From: Streptomyces noursei ATCC 11455
GTDB taxonomy: Bacteria > Actinomycetota > Actinomycetes > Streptomycetales > Streptomycetaceae
NCBI RefSeq assembly: GCF_001704275.1
Contig: NZ_CP011533.1
Location: forward strand, 2,914,001 to 2,978,000
DNA: 64,000 nucleotides
Direction of reading: 5' to 3'
Both the position numbers and the translations under genes were made by a program. The notes under the pieces are model-generated. The model did no database searches. It was not told the DNA's origin and saw only the letters and a program-made list of their open reading frames with translations. Shown here in pieces: positions 27,766 to 37,200 of this stretch (positions are counted from its first letter, which is position 1; each line of letters starts with the position of its first letter).

Positions 27766-28704
27766 TCAGGCTGTGACCGGTCGTTCGAGCAACGCCAGTG
27801 CCAGGGACGGGAGGTCGGCCCGCCGGTCGGCGGCGCCGCTGAGCCAGTGGACCCGCGGGTCCCGGCGGAACCACGAGTCCTGACGGCGCGCGAAGCGCTT
27901 GGTGGCGCGCACCGTTTCGTCACGCGCCGCCTGCTCGGTGCACTCCCCCGCCAGATACGCCAGGACCTGCTGGTAGCCGAGCGCCCGCGAGGCGGTGAGG
28001 CCCTCGCGCAGCCCCTCGGCCTCCAGTCCGCGCACCTCGTCGACCAGGCCGGCCTCCCACATCCGGTCGACCCGTGTGGCGATCCGCTCGTCGAGCTCGG
28101 GGCGCTCGACGTCGACGCCGATCTGCAGGGTGTCGTAGACCGCTTCGTGGCGCGGGAGGTTGGCGGTGAACGGGCGGCCGGTGAGCTCGATGACCTCCAG
28201 GGCGCGCACGATCCGGCGGCCGTTGCCGGCCAGGATGGCGCGGGCGGCCTCCGGGTCGGCGGCGGCGAGCCGGGCGTGCAGGGCGCCGCTGCCCTGCTCG
28301 GCGAGCTCGGCCTCCAGGCGGGCGCGCACGGCGGGGTCGGTGCCGGGGAAGTCCAGCACGTCCAGGGCGCCGCGGACGTAGAGGCCGGAGCCGCCGACCA
28401 GGACCGGGGTGCGCCCCTCGGCCAGCAGCCGGTCGATCTCGGCGCGGGCCAGCCGCTGGTACTCGGCGACGTTGGCCGCGCGGGTGACGTCCCAGATGTC
28501 GAGGAGGTGGTGCGGGACGCCCGCCCGCTCCTCGGGGGTGAGTTTGGCGGTGCCGATGTCCATGCCGCGGTAGAGCTGCATCGAGTCGGCGTTGATCACC
28601 TCACCGCCCAGGTGCCGGGCGAGCGCGACGCCCAGATCGGACTTTCCGGCCGCGGTGGGGCCGACGACGGCGATGACCCGCGGAGCGGGGGCGACGGTGT
28701 TCAC
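27766..28704 (-). CDS. miaA: tRNA dimethylallyltransferase
   Basis: A 312-residue enzyme that adds a dimethylallyl group to A37 of tRNAs reading UNN codons. It has the P-loop GPTAAGKS near residue 15, INADSMQLYRGMDIGTAK, HHLLDIWDV, VLVGGSGLYVRGALDVLDFPG, GNGRRIVRALEV and the tRNA-binding SRALGYQQV and RRQDSWFRRD. MiaB, which acts next on the same base, is encoded 1.6 kb upstream on the same strand, so the i6A-to-ms2i6A pathway is clustered. GTG at 28704 is chosen because the conserved APRVIAVVGPTAAGK begins just after it, although the Shine-Dalgarno is poor; the frame upstream is Ala/Ser-rich noise. Confidence 0.95.
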   Translation of the reverse strand: MNTVAPAPRVIAVVGPTAAGKSDLGVALARHLGGEVINADSMQLYRGMDIGTAKLTPEERAGVPHHLLDIWDVTRAANVAEYQRLARAEIDRLLAEGRTPVLVGGSGLYVRGALDVLDFPGTDPAVRARLEAELAEQGSGALHARLAAADPEAARAILAGNGRRIVRALEVIELTGRPFTANLPRHEAVYDTLQIGVDVERPELDERIATRVDRMWEAGLVDEVRGLEAEGLREGLTASRALGYQQVLAYLAGECTEQAARDETVRATKRFARRQDSWFRRDPRVHWLSGAADRRADLPSLALALLERPVTA

Positions 28705-28885
28705 CCCGTCAGTCTCGCAAACCTCCCGGCGCCATCTCGAACGAGCGACGTGACGGGGCACGGACGGCATCGTTGCCTGATGCGAGATCCCGAACGCCGG
28801 TGCGCTGCCGGGGCCCGTCGGGCGACGCAAGGGGACGCTCCGGGCGATGAGGGATTTCGCCCACATGAGGAGCGTAGGAGCAGTT

Positions 28886-29332
28886 ATGGGCGTGTTTTCG
28901 CGGTTCCGCCGGCGCAAGTCCGACGCGGCGGAGGAGGGTGCCGCGGTGGCGGAGGCTGCGGCGGAGGAGTCGTCGGGGGCGGAGGGGGCCGCCGCCCCGG
29001 AACCGCCCGAGACCGCGGCGCAGGCGCTGGCGGAGACGGCAACGGAGGCTGCCGAGGCTGCGGAGGCACCGGAGGACGCCGCGGGGGGCCGGGAGGCGGA
29101 CGGCGCCGCGGAGCCGCCCGAGGAGGCGGCCGACACGGCGGAGGAGGATGCGGCGCAGGGCGCAGGGGCCTCCGCGGAGCAGGCCGCCGCGGAGCCGGAC
29201 GGCACGGCGGCGGACGGCGCGGAGCCGGCGCCCGTCGGGACGAGCGCCGCGGACGGTGCCGCCGGGATCCCGCGGCAGCAGGCCGCGGAGCCCGCGGTGG
29301 ACAGCGAGGCGGGCGGCGGCACGCGGAAGTAG
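28886..29332 (+). CDS. Acidic Ala/Glu-rich low-complexity protein
   Basis: A 148-residue protein beginning MGVFSRFRRRKS, a short basic amphipathic head, followed by about 130 residues that are almost entirely Ala, Glu, Gly, Pro and Asp with no hydrophobic core. It is predicted to be disordered. Streptomyces genomes commonly carry such MG(V/L)FSRFRRK proteins, function unknown. The ATG at 28886 has GGAG seven bases upstream. It lies on the opposite strand between miaA and the dioxygenase-like gene and ends in a very strong hairpin. The basic head could contact membrane or nucleic acid; that is only a guess. Confidence 0.7.
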   Translation: MGVFSRFRRRKSDAAEEGAAVAEAAAEESSGAEGAAAPEPPETAAQALAETATEAAEAAEAPEDAAGGREADGAAEPPEEAADTAEEDAAQGAGASAEQAAAEPDGTAADGAEPAPVGTSAADGAAGIPRQQAAEPAVDSEAGGGTRK

Positions 29333-29346
29333 CCGACCGTCGACAG

Positions 29347-29401
29347 CCGCGGCGCGGCGGACGCGGGGCGCTCCGGCTCCCCCGCGTCCGCCGCGCCGCG
29401 G
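29347..29401. terminator. 22-bp perfect hairpin terminator
   Basis: The left arm 29347-29368 pairs completely with 29380-29401 around an 11-base loop. It lies 14 bases after the stop of the acidic protein gene and before the stop of the convergent dioxygenase-like gene, so it can serve both. Confidence 0.9.
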
Positions 29402-29516
29402 CGTGCGCGGCCGGAAAGGCAAGAACCACCGAGACGGCAGAGAACGCGGAGAACCCGGGAAACTCAGAGCACGACGCCGGGAGGACGGAGCCGCTGGACC
29501 GCCCGTCCGCGCGGGA

Positions 29517-30236
29517 TCACGTCCAGGCCGCCACCATGTAGCCGACGCCGTACGGGGCCTCCTCGCGCAGCAGTTGGCCTCGCAGCCCGGCTCCCTCGGC
29601 GGCGCCCGCCAGGACCTGCCAGCAGGACCGTCCGGACGCGAGCAGGTCGGCGGCCAGCCGGTCGTCCAGGGCGGCCAGCGCGGTGGTGTCGGCGGTTCCC
29701 AGGGCGCGGGCCGCGTCGGCGTCGAACGCCTCGGCCCGCTCGTCGAAGTAGCCCGGCGCCTTGATCGAGCGGCGGGCGCTGCCGTCGCCGAGCACCAGGA
29801 GCGCCACCCGGGACGCGGAACCGGCGAGTTCCCGGCCCAGTGGGCGGCAGCGGTCGCCGGGCAGCCGCTCGGCCACCCCCAGCCCCTCCACGGGTGCGTC
29901 GGACCAGGCCGTGCGGGACAGCAGCCAGGCGCCGACGGCCAGCGACGGCGGCAGCTGCGGCCCGGGCGCCGGCGCCGCGCCGTCGGCGCCCAGCGTCACG
30001 TCGAGCTCCACCCCGAAGCCGCGGAACGAGCCGGGGGCACCCTGCGGATACCGTCCCTCGCCGCTCTCGTCGGCGGCCGGGCCCAGCACGACCAGCCGGT
30101 CGGGCCGGGCCGCGGCGAGCACCCCGACGGCGTCCAGGCAGGCGGCGCGCACCGGGTCCAGCTCCGGTGCGGCGCCGGCGGCGACGTCGGGGACGAGCAG
30201 CGGCGGACAGGGGCAGATGGCGGCGGCTACGAGCAT
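29517..30236 (-). CDS. Class III extradiol dioxygenase-like protein
   Basis: A 239-residue protein starting MLVAAAICPCPPLLVPDVA, typical of the LigB-like family in actinobacteria. RLVVLGPAADE and VALLVLGDGSARRS are the remaining fold strands. The canonical iron-binding histidines of LigB enzymes are not evident: the N-terminal His is replaced within ICPCPPLLVP and GDGSAR lacks the GHG form. The protein may therefore be a non-catalytic relative or use other ligands. It lies 61 bases downstream of miaB on the same strand and is probably in its operon. The association with miaB is, from memory, conserved in Streptomyces. Confidence 0.75.
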   Translation of the reverse strand: MLVAAAICPCPPLLVPDVAAGAAPELDPVRAACLDAVGVLAAARPDRLVVLGPAADESGEGRYPQGAPGSFRGFGVELDVTLGADGAAPAPGPQLPPSLAVGAWLLSRTAWSDAPVEGLGVAERLPGDRCRPLGRELAGSASRVALLVLGDGSARRSIKAPGYFDERAEAFDADAARALGTADTTALAALDDRLAADLLASGRSCWQVLAGAAEGAGLRGQLLREEAPYGVGYMVAAWT

Positions 30237-30297
30237 GCACGCAGCGTAACGCCCGGGCCGTCGCGCGGGGCCGCCGGTCGGCCGGGAGCGGCCGGGG

Positions 30298-31821
30298 TCA
30301 GTCGCAGCCGCAGCCGGGCGCGGAGGCCGGCAGCGGCGCCGGGACGCCGACCTTCGGCAGGCCCAGCAGCACCCCGGCCGGCTTGGCGGCCTCGGTGGCC
30401 TGCCGCTTCTCCCAGGCGTCGCCGGCGCGGGTGCGGCGCACCTCCAGGACCGGGCCCTCGGCGAGGAGGTGGTGCGGGGCGGCGTAGGTGACCTCGACGG
30501 TGACCACGTCGCCGGGGCGCACCGGCTCGTCCGGCTTGGTGAAGTGCACCAGGCGGTTGTCGGCGGCGCGGCCGGAGAGCCGGTGGGTGGCGTCGTCCTT
30601 GCGGCCCTCGCCCTCCGCGACCATCAGCTCCAGGGTGCGGCCGACCTGCTTCTTGTTCTCCTCCCAGGAGATCTCCTCCTGGAGAGCGACCAGGCGCTCG
30701 TAGCGGGCCTGCACGACCTGCTTGGGGATCTGGTCGGCCATCTCGGCGGCGGGGGTGCCGGGGCGCTTGGAGTACTGGAAGGTGAACGCCTGGGCGAACC
30801 GGGCCTCCCGGACGACGTGCAGGGTCTGCTCGAAGTCCTCCTCGGTCTCGCCGGGGAAGCCGACGATGATGTCGGTGGTGATCGCCGCGTGCGGGATGGC
30901 GGCGCGCACCTTCTCGATGATCCCGAGGTAGCGCTCCTGGCGGTAGGAGCGGCGCATCGCCTTCAGGACGGTGTCGGAGCCGGACTGCAGCGGCATGTGC
31001 AGCTGCGGCATGACGCTGGGCGTCTCGGCCATCGCCGCGATCACGTCGTCGGTGAAGTCGCGCGGGTGCGGGGAGGTGAAGCGGATCCGCTCCAGCCCCT
31101 CGATCTTCCCGCAGGCCCGCAGCAGCTTGCTGAACGCCTCGCGGTCGCCGATGTCGGAGCCGTAGGCGTTGACGTTCTGGCCGAGCAGGGTGATCTCGGA
31201 GACGCCCTCGGCGACCAGCGCCTCGACCTCGGCGAGGATGTCGCCGGGGCGGCGGTCCTTCTCCTTGCCGCGCAGCGCCGGGACGATGCAGAACGTGCAG
31301 GTGTTGTTGCAGCCGACGGAGATGGAGACCCAGGCCGCGTAGGCGCTCTCCCGACGGGTCGGCAGCGTCGAGGGGAACGCCTCCAGCGACTCGGCGATCT
31401 CGACCTGCGCCTCCTCCTGGACGCGGGCGCGCTCCAGGAGGACCGGCAGCTTGCCGATGTTGTGCGTGCCGAAGACGACGTCCACCCAGGGCGCCTTCTT
31501 GACGATGGTGTCGCGGTCCTTCTGGGCCAGGCAGCCGCCGACCGCGATCTGCATGCCGGGCCGCCGGGCCTTGACCGGCGCGAGCCGGCCGAGGTTGCCG
31601 TACAGCCGGTTGTCGGCGTTCTCGCGCACCGCGCAGGTATTGAAGACGACGACGTCGGCGTCGCCCTCGTCGGTGCCCTCCGGGGCCCGTACGTAGCCCG
31701 CGTCCTCCAACAGGCCCGAGAGCCGCTCGGAGTCATGGACGTTCATCTGGCACCCGTAGGTGCGCACCTCGTACGTTTTCACTTCGGCCCCTGCTCCCCC
31801 GGCCACGTCGTTACCGCTCAC
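30298..31821 (-). CDS. miaB: tRNA-2-methylthio-N6-dimethylallyladenosine synthase
   Basis: A 507-residue radical SAM methylthiotransferase that adds a methylthio group to i6A37 in tRNA. The auxiliary cluster cysteines are Cys24 (TYGCQMN), Cys63 ([11 protein letters not shown]) and Cys97 (GGCLAQ). The radical SAM CxxxCxxC is Cys171, Cys175 and Cys178 in [27 protein letters not shown] and [16 protein letters not shown] complete the core. A TRAM domain lies at about 385-455, and the tail ends in GCGCD. GTG at 31821 is used; an internal start at the Val before KTYEVRTYG would also leave the domains complete. Confidence 0.97.
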   Translation of the reverse strand: MSGNDVAGGAGAEVKTYEVRTYGCQMNVHDSERLSGLLEDAGYVRAPEGTDEGDADVVVFNTCAVRENADNRLYGNLGRLAPVKARRPGMQIAVGGCLAQKDRDTIVKKAPWVDVVFGTHNIGKLPVLLERARVQEEAQVEIAESLEAFPSTLPTRRESAYAAWVSISVGCNNTCTFCIVPALRGKEKDRRPGDILAEVEALVAEGVSEITLLGQNVNAYGSDIGDREAFSKLLRACGKIEGLERIRFTSPHPRDFTDDVIAAMAETPSVMPQLHMPLQSGSDTVLKAMRRSYRQERYLGIIEKVRAAIPHAAITTDIIVGFPGETEEDFEQTLHVVREARFAQAFTFQYSKRPGTPAAEMADQIPKQVVQARYERLVALQEEISWEENKKQVGRTLELMVAEGEGRKDDATHRLSGRAADNRLVHFTKPDEPVRPGDVVTVEVTYAAPHHLLAEGPVLEVRRTRAGDAWEKRQATEAAKPAGVLLGLPKVGVPAPLPASAPGCGCD

Positions 31822-31897
31822 CCGTCCAGGGTACGGGCTCCCGCCGGGGTGCTCCGCGGCCGTGGTCGCGGGGCGCGACCACGGGGGCGGCACGGGC

Positions 31898-32515
31898 TCA
31901 GGCCGTGGCGAAACGGGACCGTGCCTCGCCGTGCAGCCGGCCCGGTGGGAGTTTCCGGCCGAAGGCCACCATCAGGAGGTCCTGGGCGGCGCCGCGGAGC
32001 GGGGTCCCGGTGCCGTAGGACCAGTCCAGGTCGTCGGCGCGCAGGGCGACGCCGTCGAGGTCGGCGCCGAAGAACTTCGCGCCGCGCGGAGTGATGCCGG
32101 CGAGCAGGACCCGCAGCCGGTCCTCGGGGACGCGGCGGTCCAGGCCGAGCGGGACGGCGATGTCGAGGCCGTGCACGACGTCGTGGCCCAGAGCCGCCTC
32201 GAAGCCGCCGACCGGTGGGGTCCAGGGGTGGTGCGCGTTGTCCCGCAGGGCCGCGGCGAGGGCGGCCGGCGGGAGGGTGGCGGCGTCCTCGCGGGCGCAG
32301 CGGTCGGTCATCCGGTGCAGGCTGCCGCGGGCCTTGAGGAGCTCGGCGGCGATCTTGGGGAAGGAGTAGCGGAAGCCCAGCGACAGGTGGGCCGCCACCT
32401 CGCGAACCCGCCAGCCCGCGCACAGTGAGGGCGCGTCCCACTGCTCGGGCGAGAGGGCGTCCAGCAGGTCGGCGAGTGCGCGGCGTTCGGCGGCGATCGC
32501 GGCACGGATGTCCAT
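31898..32515 (-). CDS. Maleylpyruvate isomerase-family, mycothiol-dependent or DinB-like protein
   Basis: A 205-residue protein of the MDMPI N-terminal domain family, a four-helix DinB-like bundle. The start [44 protein letters not shown] holds the characteristic W-D-x-PSLC-x-GW-x-V-x-EVAAHL block. A second His-rich stretch ([17 protein letters not shown]) fits the metal-binding triad with the first His. Relatives use mycothiol as cofactor or bind zinc, and most are uncharacterised. ATG at 32515 begins the conserved helix. It is divergent from the LysR gene with 118 bases between starts, so LysR may regulate it. Confidence 0.8.
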   Translation of the reverse strand: MDIRAAIAAERRALADLLDALSPEQWDAPSLCAGWRVREVAAHLSLGFRYSFPKIAAELLKARGSLHRMTDRCAREDAATLPPAALAAALRDNAHHPWTPPVGGFEAALGHDVVHGLDIAVPLGLDRRVPEDRLRVLLAGITPRGAKFFGADLDGVALRADDLDWSYGTGTPLRGAAQDLLMVAFGRKLPPGRLHGEARSRFATA

Positions 32516-32633
32516 CGTTGCTCCCCGGGTCCGGTCCGGCCCGGTATGCGGGGGGGCCGGTCGGTTTCCAGGATGTTGGCGGCGCGACCATAAGTCCAAG
32601 AGTTTGATCTTCTCGCACCTAGAATCGCTGGTT

Positions 32634-33572
32634 ATGGAACTTCGGCAGCTCCAGTACTTCGTCGCGGTGGCGGAGGAGGCCAACTTCACCCGGGCCGCGG
32701 CCCGTCTGCACCTGGCCCAGCCGGGGGTCAGCGCCCAGGTCCGGCAGCTCGAACGGGAGCTGGGGCAGCCGCTGTTGGACCGCTCCGGCCGGTCGGTGAC
32801 GCTCACCGAGGTGGGCGCGGCCGTGCTGCCGTACGCGCGGGCCGCGCTGGCCGCCGTCGAGGGCGTGCGGGAGACCGTGGCGGAGTTCACCGGGCTGCTG
32901 CGCGGCCAGGTCACCCTCGGGCTGGTGTCGGGGGCCGACGTGGTGCGGGAGGCCGAGGCGGTGTCGCTGCTGGCGGACTTCCACGACGCCCATCCGCAGG
33001 TGGACATCGCGCTCACCGAGGACAGTTCGGAGCGGATGCTCGCCGCGCTGCAGTGCGGGGAGTTGGACCTGGCGCTGCTCGGGACCGCCGATGAGGAGCC
33101 GCCGCCGGGGCTGGCGTTCCAGATCGTCGTGGACCAACCGCTGGTCGCGGCGGTCGCCCCGGACGATCCGCTGTTGGCGGACGCGGACGGCGGGCGGATC
33201 CCGCTGACCGCGCTGCGCGACCTGCCGCTGATCAGCCTGCCGCGCGGCACCGGGAGCCGCGCGGCGCTGGAACGTGTCTGTGCCGACGCGGGGTTCCGGC
33301 CGCGGATCGCCTTCGAGGCGGCGTCGCCGAAGCTGCTGGCCGGGCTCGCGGCGCGCGGCCTGGGCGTGGCGGTCGTGCCGGCGGGCGCCGCGGCGGGCGC
33401 CGGCGGACTGCGGACGCTGGAGTTCCGCGGGGCCCGGCCGCGGGGCCGGATCGCGCTGGCCTGGCGGGCGGACGGGCCGGCCGGGCCGGCGGCCCGGGCG
33501 CTGCTGGAGCGGCTGCGGGGGGCCTTGGGGACGGCGCCCCGGCCCGGTGACCGGACGGCGGCCGAGACGTGA
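32634..33572 (+). CDS. LysR-family transcriptional regulator
   Basis: A 312-residue regulator. The N-terminal helix-turn-helix is MELRQLQYFVAVAEEANFTRAAARLHLAQPGVSAQVRQLERELGQPLLDR (residues 1-50), followed by the co-inducer domain (QVTLGLVSGAD; ELDLALLG; GLGVAVVPAG). ATG at 32634 has no obvious Shine-Dalgarno, while TAGAAT lies 10 bases upstream, so a short or leaderless transcript is possible. AAGA-N6-TCTT at about 32597-32610, in the gap to the divergent MDMPI gene, is a candidate LysR box. The TAXI protein gene follows 48 bases after the stop, so either neighbour may be its target. Confidence 0.88.
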   Translation: MELRQLQYFVAVAEEANFTRAAARLHLAQPGVSAQVRQLERELGQPLLDRSGRSVTLTEVGAAVLPYARAALAAVEGVRETVAEFTGLLRGQVTLGLVSGADVVREAEAVSLLADFHDAHPQVDIALTEDSSERMLAALQCGELDLALLGTADEEPPPGLAFQIVVDQPLVAAVAPDDPLLADADGGRIPLTALRDLPLISLPRGTGSRAALERVCADAGFRPRIAFEAASPKLLAGLAARGLGVAVVPAGAAAGAGGLRTLEFRGARPRGRIALAWRADGPAGPAARALLERLRGALGTAPRPGDRTAAET

Positions 33573-33620
33573 CCTTCCGGCCCCTCCCTTAGGGGCGTGC
33601 GGGCTGGCAGGATCCGGCCC

Positions 33621-34613
33621 ATGGCGATCCTCTCCCGCCCCGGCCGCCGCCGGGCGCTGACCGCGGCGTCCGCGGCCCTGGCCCTGCTCGGGCTGGTGCT
33701 GTGGTGTGTGCGGCCGGGCGGGTCCGCCACACCCCGGGGCCAGGTGACGCTGGCCACCGGCGTGCCGACCGGGGTGTACGCGCGCTACGGGGAGCTGCTG
33801 AAGGACGATCTCGCACGGGACCTGCCGGAGGTGGACCTGCGCCTGGAGCGGAGCGAGGGATCGATCGACAATCTGCGCCAACTTGCCACCGGGCGGGCCG
33901 GGTTCACCATCGCTACGGCGGACGCGGTGGCCACCTACCGCGACCGGCAGGAGCCCGGCGCGGACCGGCTGCGGGCCTGCGCCCGGCTCTACGACGACTA
34001 CATGCAGCTGGTGGTGCCCCGGGGGTCCGCGGTGCGCTCGGCCCGCGATCTCCGGGGGCTGCGGGTGGGGGTCGGCGCGGACGGGTCGGGCGTCCAGCTG
34101 ATCACCCGGCGACTGTTGGAGGCGGCCGGCCTGGACTTCGGGACGGACATCGTCCCGGTACGGGTGGGCATCGACCGGATGCCGGGCATGTTGGAGCACG
34201 GCGATCTGGACGCGTTCTTCTGGTCGGGCGGGCTGCCGACGCTGGCGGTGCAGCGCCTGGCGCAGCGGTACCCGGTGCGGCTGGTGCAGCTGGGGGACCT
34301 GATCCCGGCGCTGCACCGGCAGGGCGAGCGGACCCGTTACTACCGTGCGGCGGTGATGCCGGCCGACGCCTATCCGCGGGTCCAGAACGGGCAGGCGGTG
34401 AAGACGATCGCGGTGGCGAACCTGCTGGTGACCACGGACCGGGAGGACGCGGCGCTGACGTTCGGGATCACCCGGACCGTCATCAACAGCCGGGACGCGA
34501 TCGGCCACGAGGTGCACGCGGCGCAGAACGTGGACCTGCGCACGGCGGTGTTCACCGATCCGCTGCCGCTGCACACCGGGGCCCGGGACTACTACGTCTC
34601 GGTCAAGCAGTGA
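33621..34613 (+). CDS. TAXI-family solute-binding protein, orphan
   Basis: A 330-residue exported protein. The N-terminus (RPGRRRALTAASAALALLGLVLW) is a signal peptide or membrane anchor. The TRAP-associated extracytoplasmic (TAXI) fold follows: VTLATGVPTGVYARYGELLKDDLARDLP, TGRAGFTIATADAVATY, LRGLRVGVGADGSGVQLITRRLL, GDLDAFFWSGGLPT and VNIxD-like NVDLRTAVF near the end. TAXI proteins feed glutamate, glutamine or dicarboxylates to fused TRAP permeases, but no TRAP permease gene is present here. It converges on gluK, and gluABCD lies beyond. ATG at 33621 is chosen by signal-peptide position; the Shine-Dalgarno is weak. Confidence 0.85.
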   Translation: MAILSRPGRRRALTAASAALALLGLVLWCVRPGGSATPRGQVTLATGVPTGVYARYGELLKDDLARDLPEVDLRLERSEGSIDNLRQLATGRAGFTIATADAVATYRDRQEPGADRLRACARLYDDYMQLVVPRGSAVRSARDLRGLRVGVGADGSGVQLITRRLLEAAGLDFGTDIVPVRVGIDRMPGMLEHGDLDAFFWSGGLPTLAVQRLAQRYPVRLVQLGDLIPALHRQGERTRYYRAAVMPADAYPRVQNGQAVKTIAVANLLVTTDREDAALTFGITRTVINSRDAIGHEVHAAQNVDLRTAVFTDPLPLHTGARDYYVSVKQ

Positions 34614-34698
34614 CGGGAGCGGCGGGAACCGCAAGGGCAACGGCGGGGGGGGCAACGGCGGGTGCGTCGCCCGGTGTGCGGCGAGCCGGTCGGTGCGA

Positions 34699-34800
34699 TG
34701 CGCGGCGCAATGCCGTGATTGCCTCGGTGCAATGAGCCGCGCAATACGTCGTGCAATACGTCGTGCAAGAGGTCGCGCGATGCGGGGTGCGCGATGCCGC
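34699..34800. repeat. Degenerate GCRATRC-rich repeat tract
   Basis: Between the convergent TAXI and gluK genes, about 100 bases consist of variants of a 12-base unit. GCAATACGTCGT occurs twice in tandem (about 34740-34763), followed by GCAAGAGGTCGC and several GCGATGC variants. The tract is unlike its surroundings in A content, and no hairpin terminator as strong as those elsewhere is seen here. Confidence 0.6.
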
Positions 34801-34807
34801 GGACCGG

Positions 34808-36223
34808 TCAGGGCGCGCTGCGCGGCACGGAGACGGTGACCGTCAGGCCGTGCGGCGGGTGCGGCGCGTAGGCGATGGTCGCGCCGCCGGCGGCGAGCAG
34901 CGTGCGGGTGATCGACAGGCCGAGGCCGGAGCCGGAGACGTTCTGGTGCCGGCCGCTGCGCCAGAACCGGTCGCCGATCCGGGCAAGTTCGTCCTCGGCC
35001 AACCCGGGTCCGCGGTCGGCGACGGTGATCGTGACGCGTTCGCCGTCGGGGGTCACCGCCACCGCGACCGGTTCACCGGCCGGGGTGAACTTCAGCGCGT
35101 TGTCGACGACCGCGTCCAGGGCGCTGGAGAGGGCGACCGGGTCGGCCCAGCCGGTGACCGCGGGACGCCCCTCGTAGGTGAGGCGGACGCCCTTGTCCTC
35201 GGCCAACGGGCGCCACGCGTCGATGCGTTCGGCGGCCAGCGCCGCGACGTCGGTGAGCTGGAGGTCGGCGGCGGCGTGCTCGGCGAGCGCCAGGTCGAGG
35301 AGGTCGTCCAGCACTCGGGCGAGCCGTTTGCCCTCGGTGCGGACGGAGGCGATCTCCTCGTTGCCCTCGGGGAGTTCGAGGGCCAGCAGCTCGATCCGCA
35401 GCAGCAGCGCGGACAGCGGGTTGCGCAGCTGGTGGGAGGCGTCGGCGACGAAGGCGCGCTGTTGTTCCAGGACGTCCTCGACGTGGTCGGCCATCTCGTT
35501 GAACGAGCGGGCCAGCCGGCGGAGTTCGGGCGGTCCCGCGGTGGCGGCGACCCGGGCGTTCATCCGGCCGGTGGCGATGTCGTGGCTGGCCGTGTCGAGC
35601 ACCCGGACCGGGCGCAGCACCCAGCCGGTGAGCCGGAACGCCGCGGCGACGGCGACCAGCATGGCCGCGCACTCCCCGGCCGCGATCAGCAGCCAGCCGT
35701 GCAGGATGCGCGCCCGCATCCGGCCGGTGGGCGAGTCGGTGACGACCACGGCGACCACGTCGCCGTCGCGGATGACCGGCGAGGCGACCGGGATCCGGCC
35801 GGTGTCGTCCCAGGGCCAGATCTGGTGCGGGTCGTGGCTGCGGCGGCCGGCCAGCGCCTCGCTGAACGCCTGGGCGCCCTCACCGCCGGTCGGCACCGTC
35901 AGGTCCTGCGGGGCGGCGGCCATCGGGGTGCGGTCGCGGTAGAAGACGCCGGCCCGGATCCCGTAGAGCTCCTCGTAGCGGGTGAGTTCGGCCCGGAGGG
36001 TGGCCAGCCGCTCGTCCTCCTCCGGGGTCTTGTTGCCGGCGTCGGCGCTGGGGCGGGCGGTGACGAACTGGGCGAGGGAGGCGAACCGGGCGGCGTCGTC
36101 GATCCGGTCGACGACCACCTTCTGCTGCTCCACCCCGGCGGTGATCACGCCGAGCGGCACGCCGAGCGCGAGCAGCACGCCGGCCATCAGCACGATGAGG
36201 AGCGGGAGGAGTCGGGTGCGCAC
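34808..36223 (-). CDS. gluK: Sensor histidine kinase of glutamate system
   Basis: A 471-residue membrane sensor. TM1 is at about 5-27, an extracytoplasmic domain of about 140 residues follows (to about 175), TM2 is at about 176-197, then HAMP, the HisKA box AFVADASHQLRNPLSALLLRIE with His264, and HATPase_c with N box DAVVDNALKFTPAG, G1 VADRGPGLAEDE and GSGLGLSI. It autophosphorylates on His264 and passes phosphate to the adjacent regulator. GTG at 36223 lies 15 bases after the regulator stop, so the pair is one unit. The position next to gluABCD corresponds, from memory, to the GluR-GluK system reported to sense extracellular glutamate in S. coelicolor; the name is given on that basis. Confidence 0.85.
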   Translation of the reverse strand: MRTRLLPLLIVLMAGVLLALGVPLGVITAGVEQQKVVVDRIDDAARFASLAQFVTARPSADAGNKTPEEDERLATLRAELTRYEELYGIRAGVFYRDRTPMAAAPQDLTVPTGGEGAQAFSEALAGRRSHDPHQIWPWDDTGRIPVASPVIRDGDVVAVVVTDSPTGRMRARILHGWLLIAAGECAAMLVAVAAAFRLTGWVLRPVRVLDTASHDIATGRMNARVAATAGPPELRRLARSFNEMADHVEDVLEQQRAFVADASHQLRNPLSALLLRIELLALELPEGNEEIASVRTEGKRLARVLDDLLDLALAEHAAADLQLTDVAALAAERIDAWRPLAEDKGVRLTYEGRPAVTGWADPVALSSALDAVVDNALKFTPAGEPVAVAVTPDGERVTITVADRGPGLAEDELARIGDRFWRSGRHQNVSGSGLGLSITRTLLAAGGATIAYAPHPPHGLTVTVSVPRSAP

Positions 36224-36238
36224 GGGGCCGGGCAGCCG

Positions 36239-36982
36239 TCAGGGGGCCGGCGGCCGGACGTCCGGCGCGGGGCCGGCGACCGGGGCGACGAGGCGGTAGC
36301 CGACGCCGCGGATCGTCTCGATCAGCGCCGGCATGCGGAGTTTGGCGCGGAGCGAGGCGATGTGCACCTCCAGCGTGCGGCCGGTGCCCTCCCAGCTCGT
36401 CCGCCAGACCTCGCTGATGATCTGCTCCCGGCGGAAGACCACCCCGGGGCGCTGCGCGAGCAGGGCCAACAGGTCGAACTCCTTACGGGTGAGCGGGACG
36501 ACCGTCCCGTCCACGGACACCTGGCGGGTGGGGAGTTCGACGGCGAGCGACCCGAGCCGCAGCGGCTCCCGGGGGACGCTCTCCTCGACCGGCTGGTCGG
36601 CGCCGGTCCCTGCCGCGCCGGTGCGCCGGCTCACCGCGTGGATGCGGGCCAGCAGTTCACCGGTGTCGTAGGGCTTGACGACGTAGTCGTCGGCGCCGAG
36701 GTTGAGGCCGTGTATCCGGGAGCGGACGTCGGAGCGCGCGGTGACCATGATGACCGGGGTCGCGGAGACCTTGCGGATCCGGCCGCACACCTCGAAGCCG
36801 TCCTGGTCGGGCAGCCCGAGGTCGAGCAGCACCACGGCGAACGGCTCGGCGTCGTCGGGCAGCAGCGCCTGCAGCGCCTCGCCGCCGCTGCGGGCGTGCA
36901 CCACGGTCAGGCCGTGCCGGGACAGCACCGCGGACAGGGCCGCGGCGACATGGTCGTCGTCCTCGACGAGCAGCAGTCTCAT
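36239..36982 (-). CDS. gluR: OmpR-family response regulator of glutamate system
   Basis: A 247-residue regulator. The receiver domain (1-115) has the acidic pocket VEDDD at 6-10, phospho-acceptor Asp54 in VVLLDLGLPDQDG, Thr in MVTARSD and Lys in VVKPYD. The winged-helix output domain (about 140-235) reads LTRKEFDLLALLAQRPG, VWRTSWEGTGRTLEVHIASLRAKL and IRGVGYRLV. ATG at 36982 has GGAGG five bases upstream. It is divergent from gluA, with palindromes in the 283-bp gap that are candidate binding sites. Confidence 0.87.
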   Translation of the reverse strand: MRLLLVEDDDHVAAALSAVLSRHGLTVVHARSGGEALQALLPDDAEPFAVVLLDLGLPDQDGFEVCGRIRKVSATPVIMVTARSDVRSRIHGLNLGADDYVVKPYDTGELLARIHAVSRRTGAAGTGADQPVEESVPREPLRLGSLAVELPTRQVSVDGTVVPLTRKEFDLLALLAQRPGVVFRREQIISEVWRTSWEGTGRTLEVHIASLRAKLRMPALIETIRGVGYRLVAPVAGPAPDVRPPAP

Positions 36983-37200
36983 CGGGCCCTCCTCTCGGTA
37001 CGCGTACGGGCCACAGGGCATCTACGGCGATGGGTGGCCCAGCCGTCAAGAGGCCGCCACCTCCGGTCCGCCATCCGTTACCCACCCGGTACCCCCCCGG
37101 GGACGTACCGTCAGTATTCGCTCGCCGCCCCGCCCGCCTGCCCGTTCACACTAGGTGTCCGTTTGCAGCCGGATCGTTATGCTCAATTCTCGCTCAGAAG

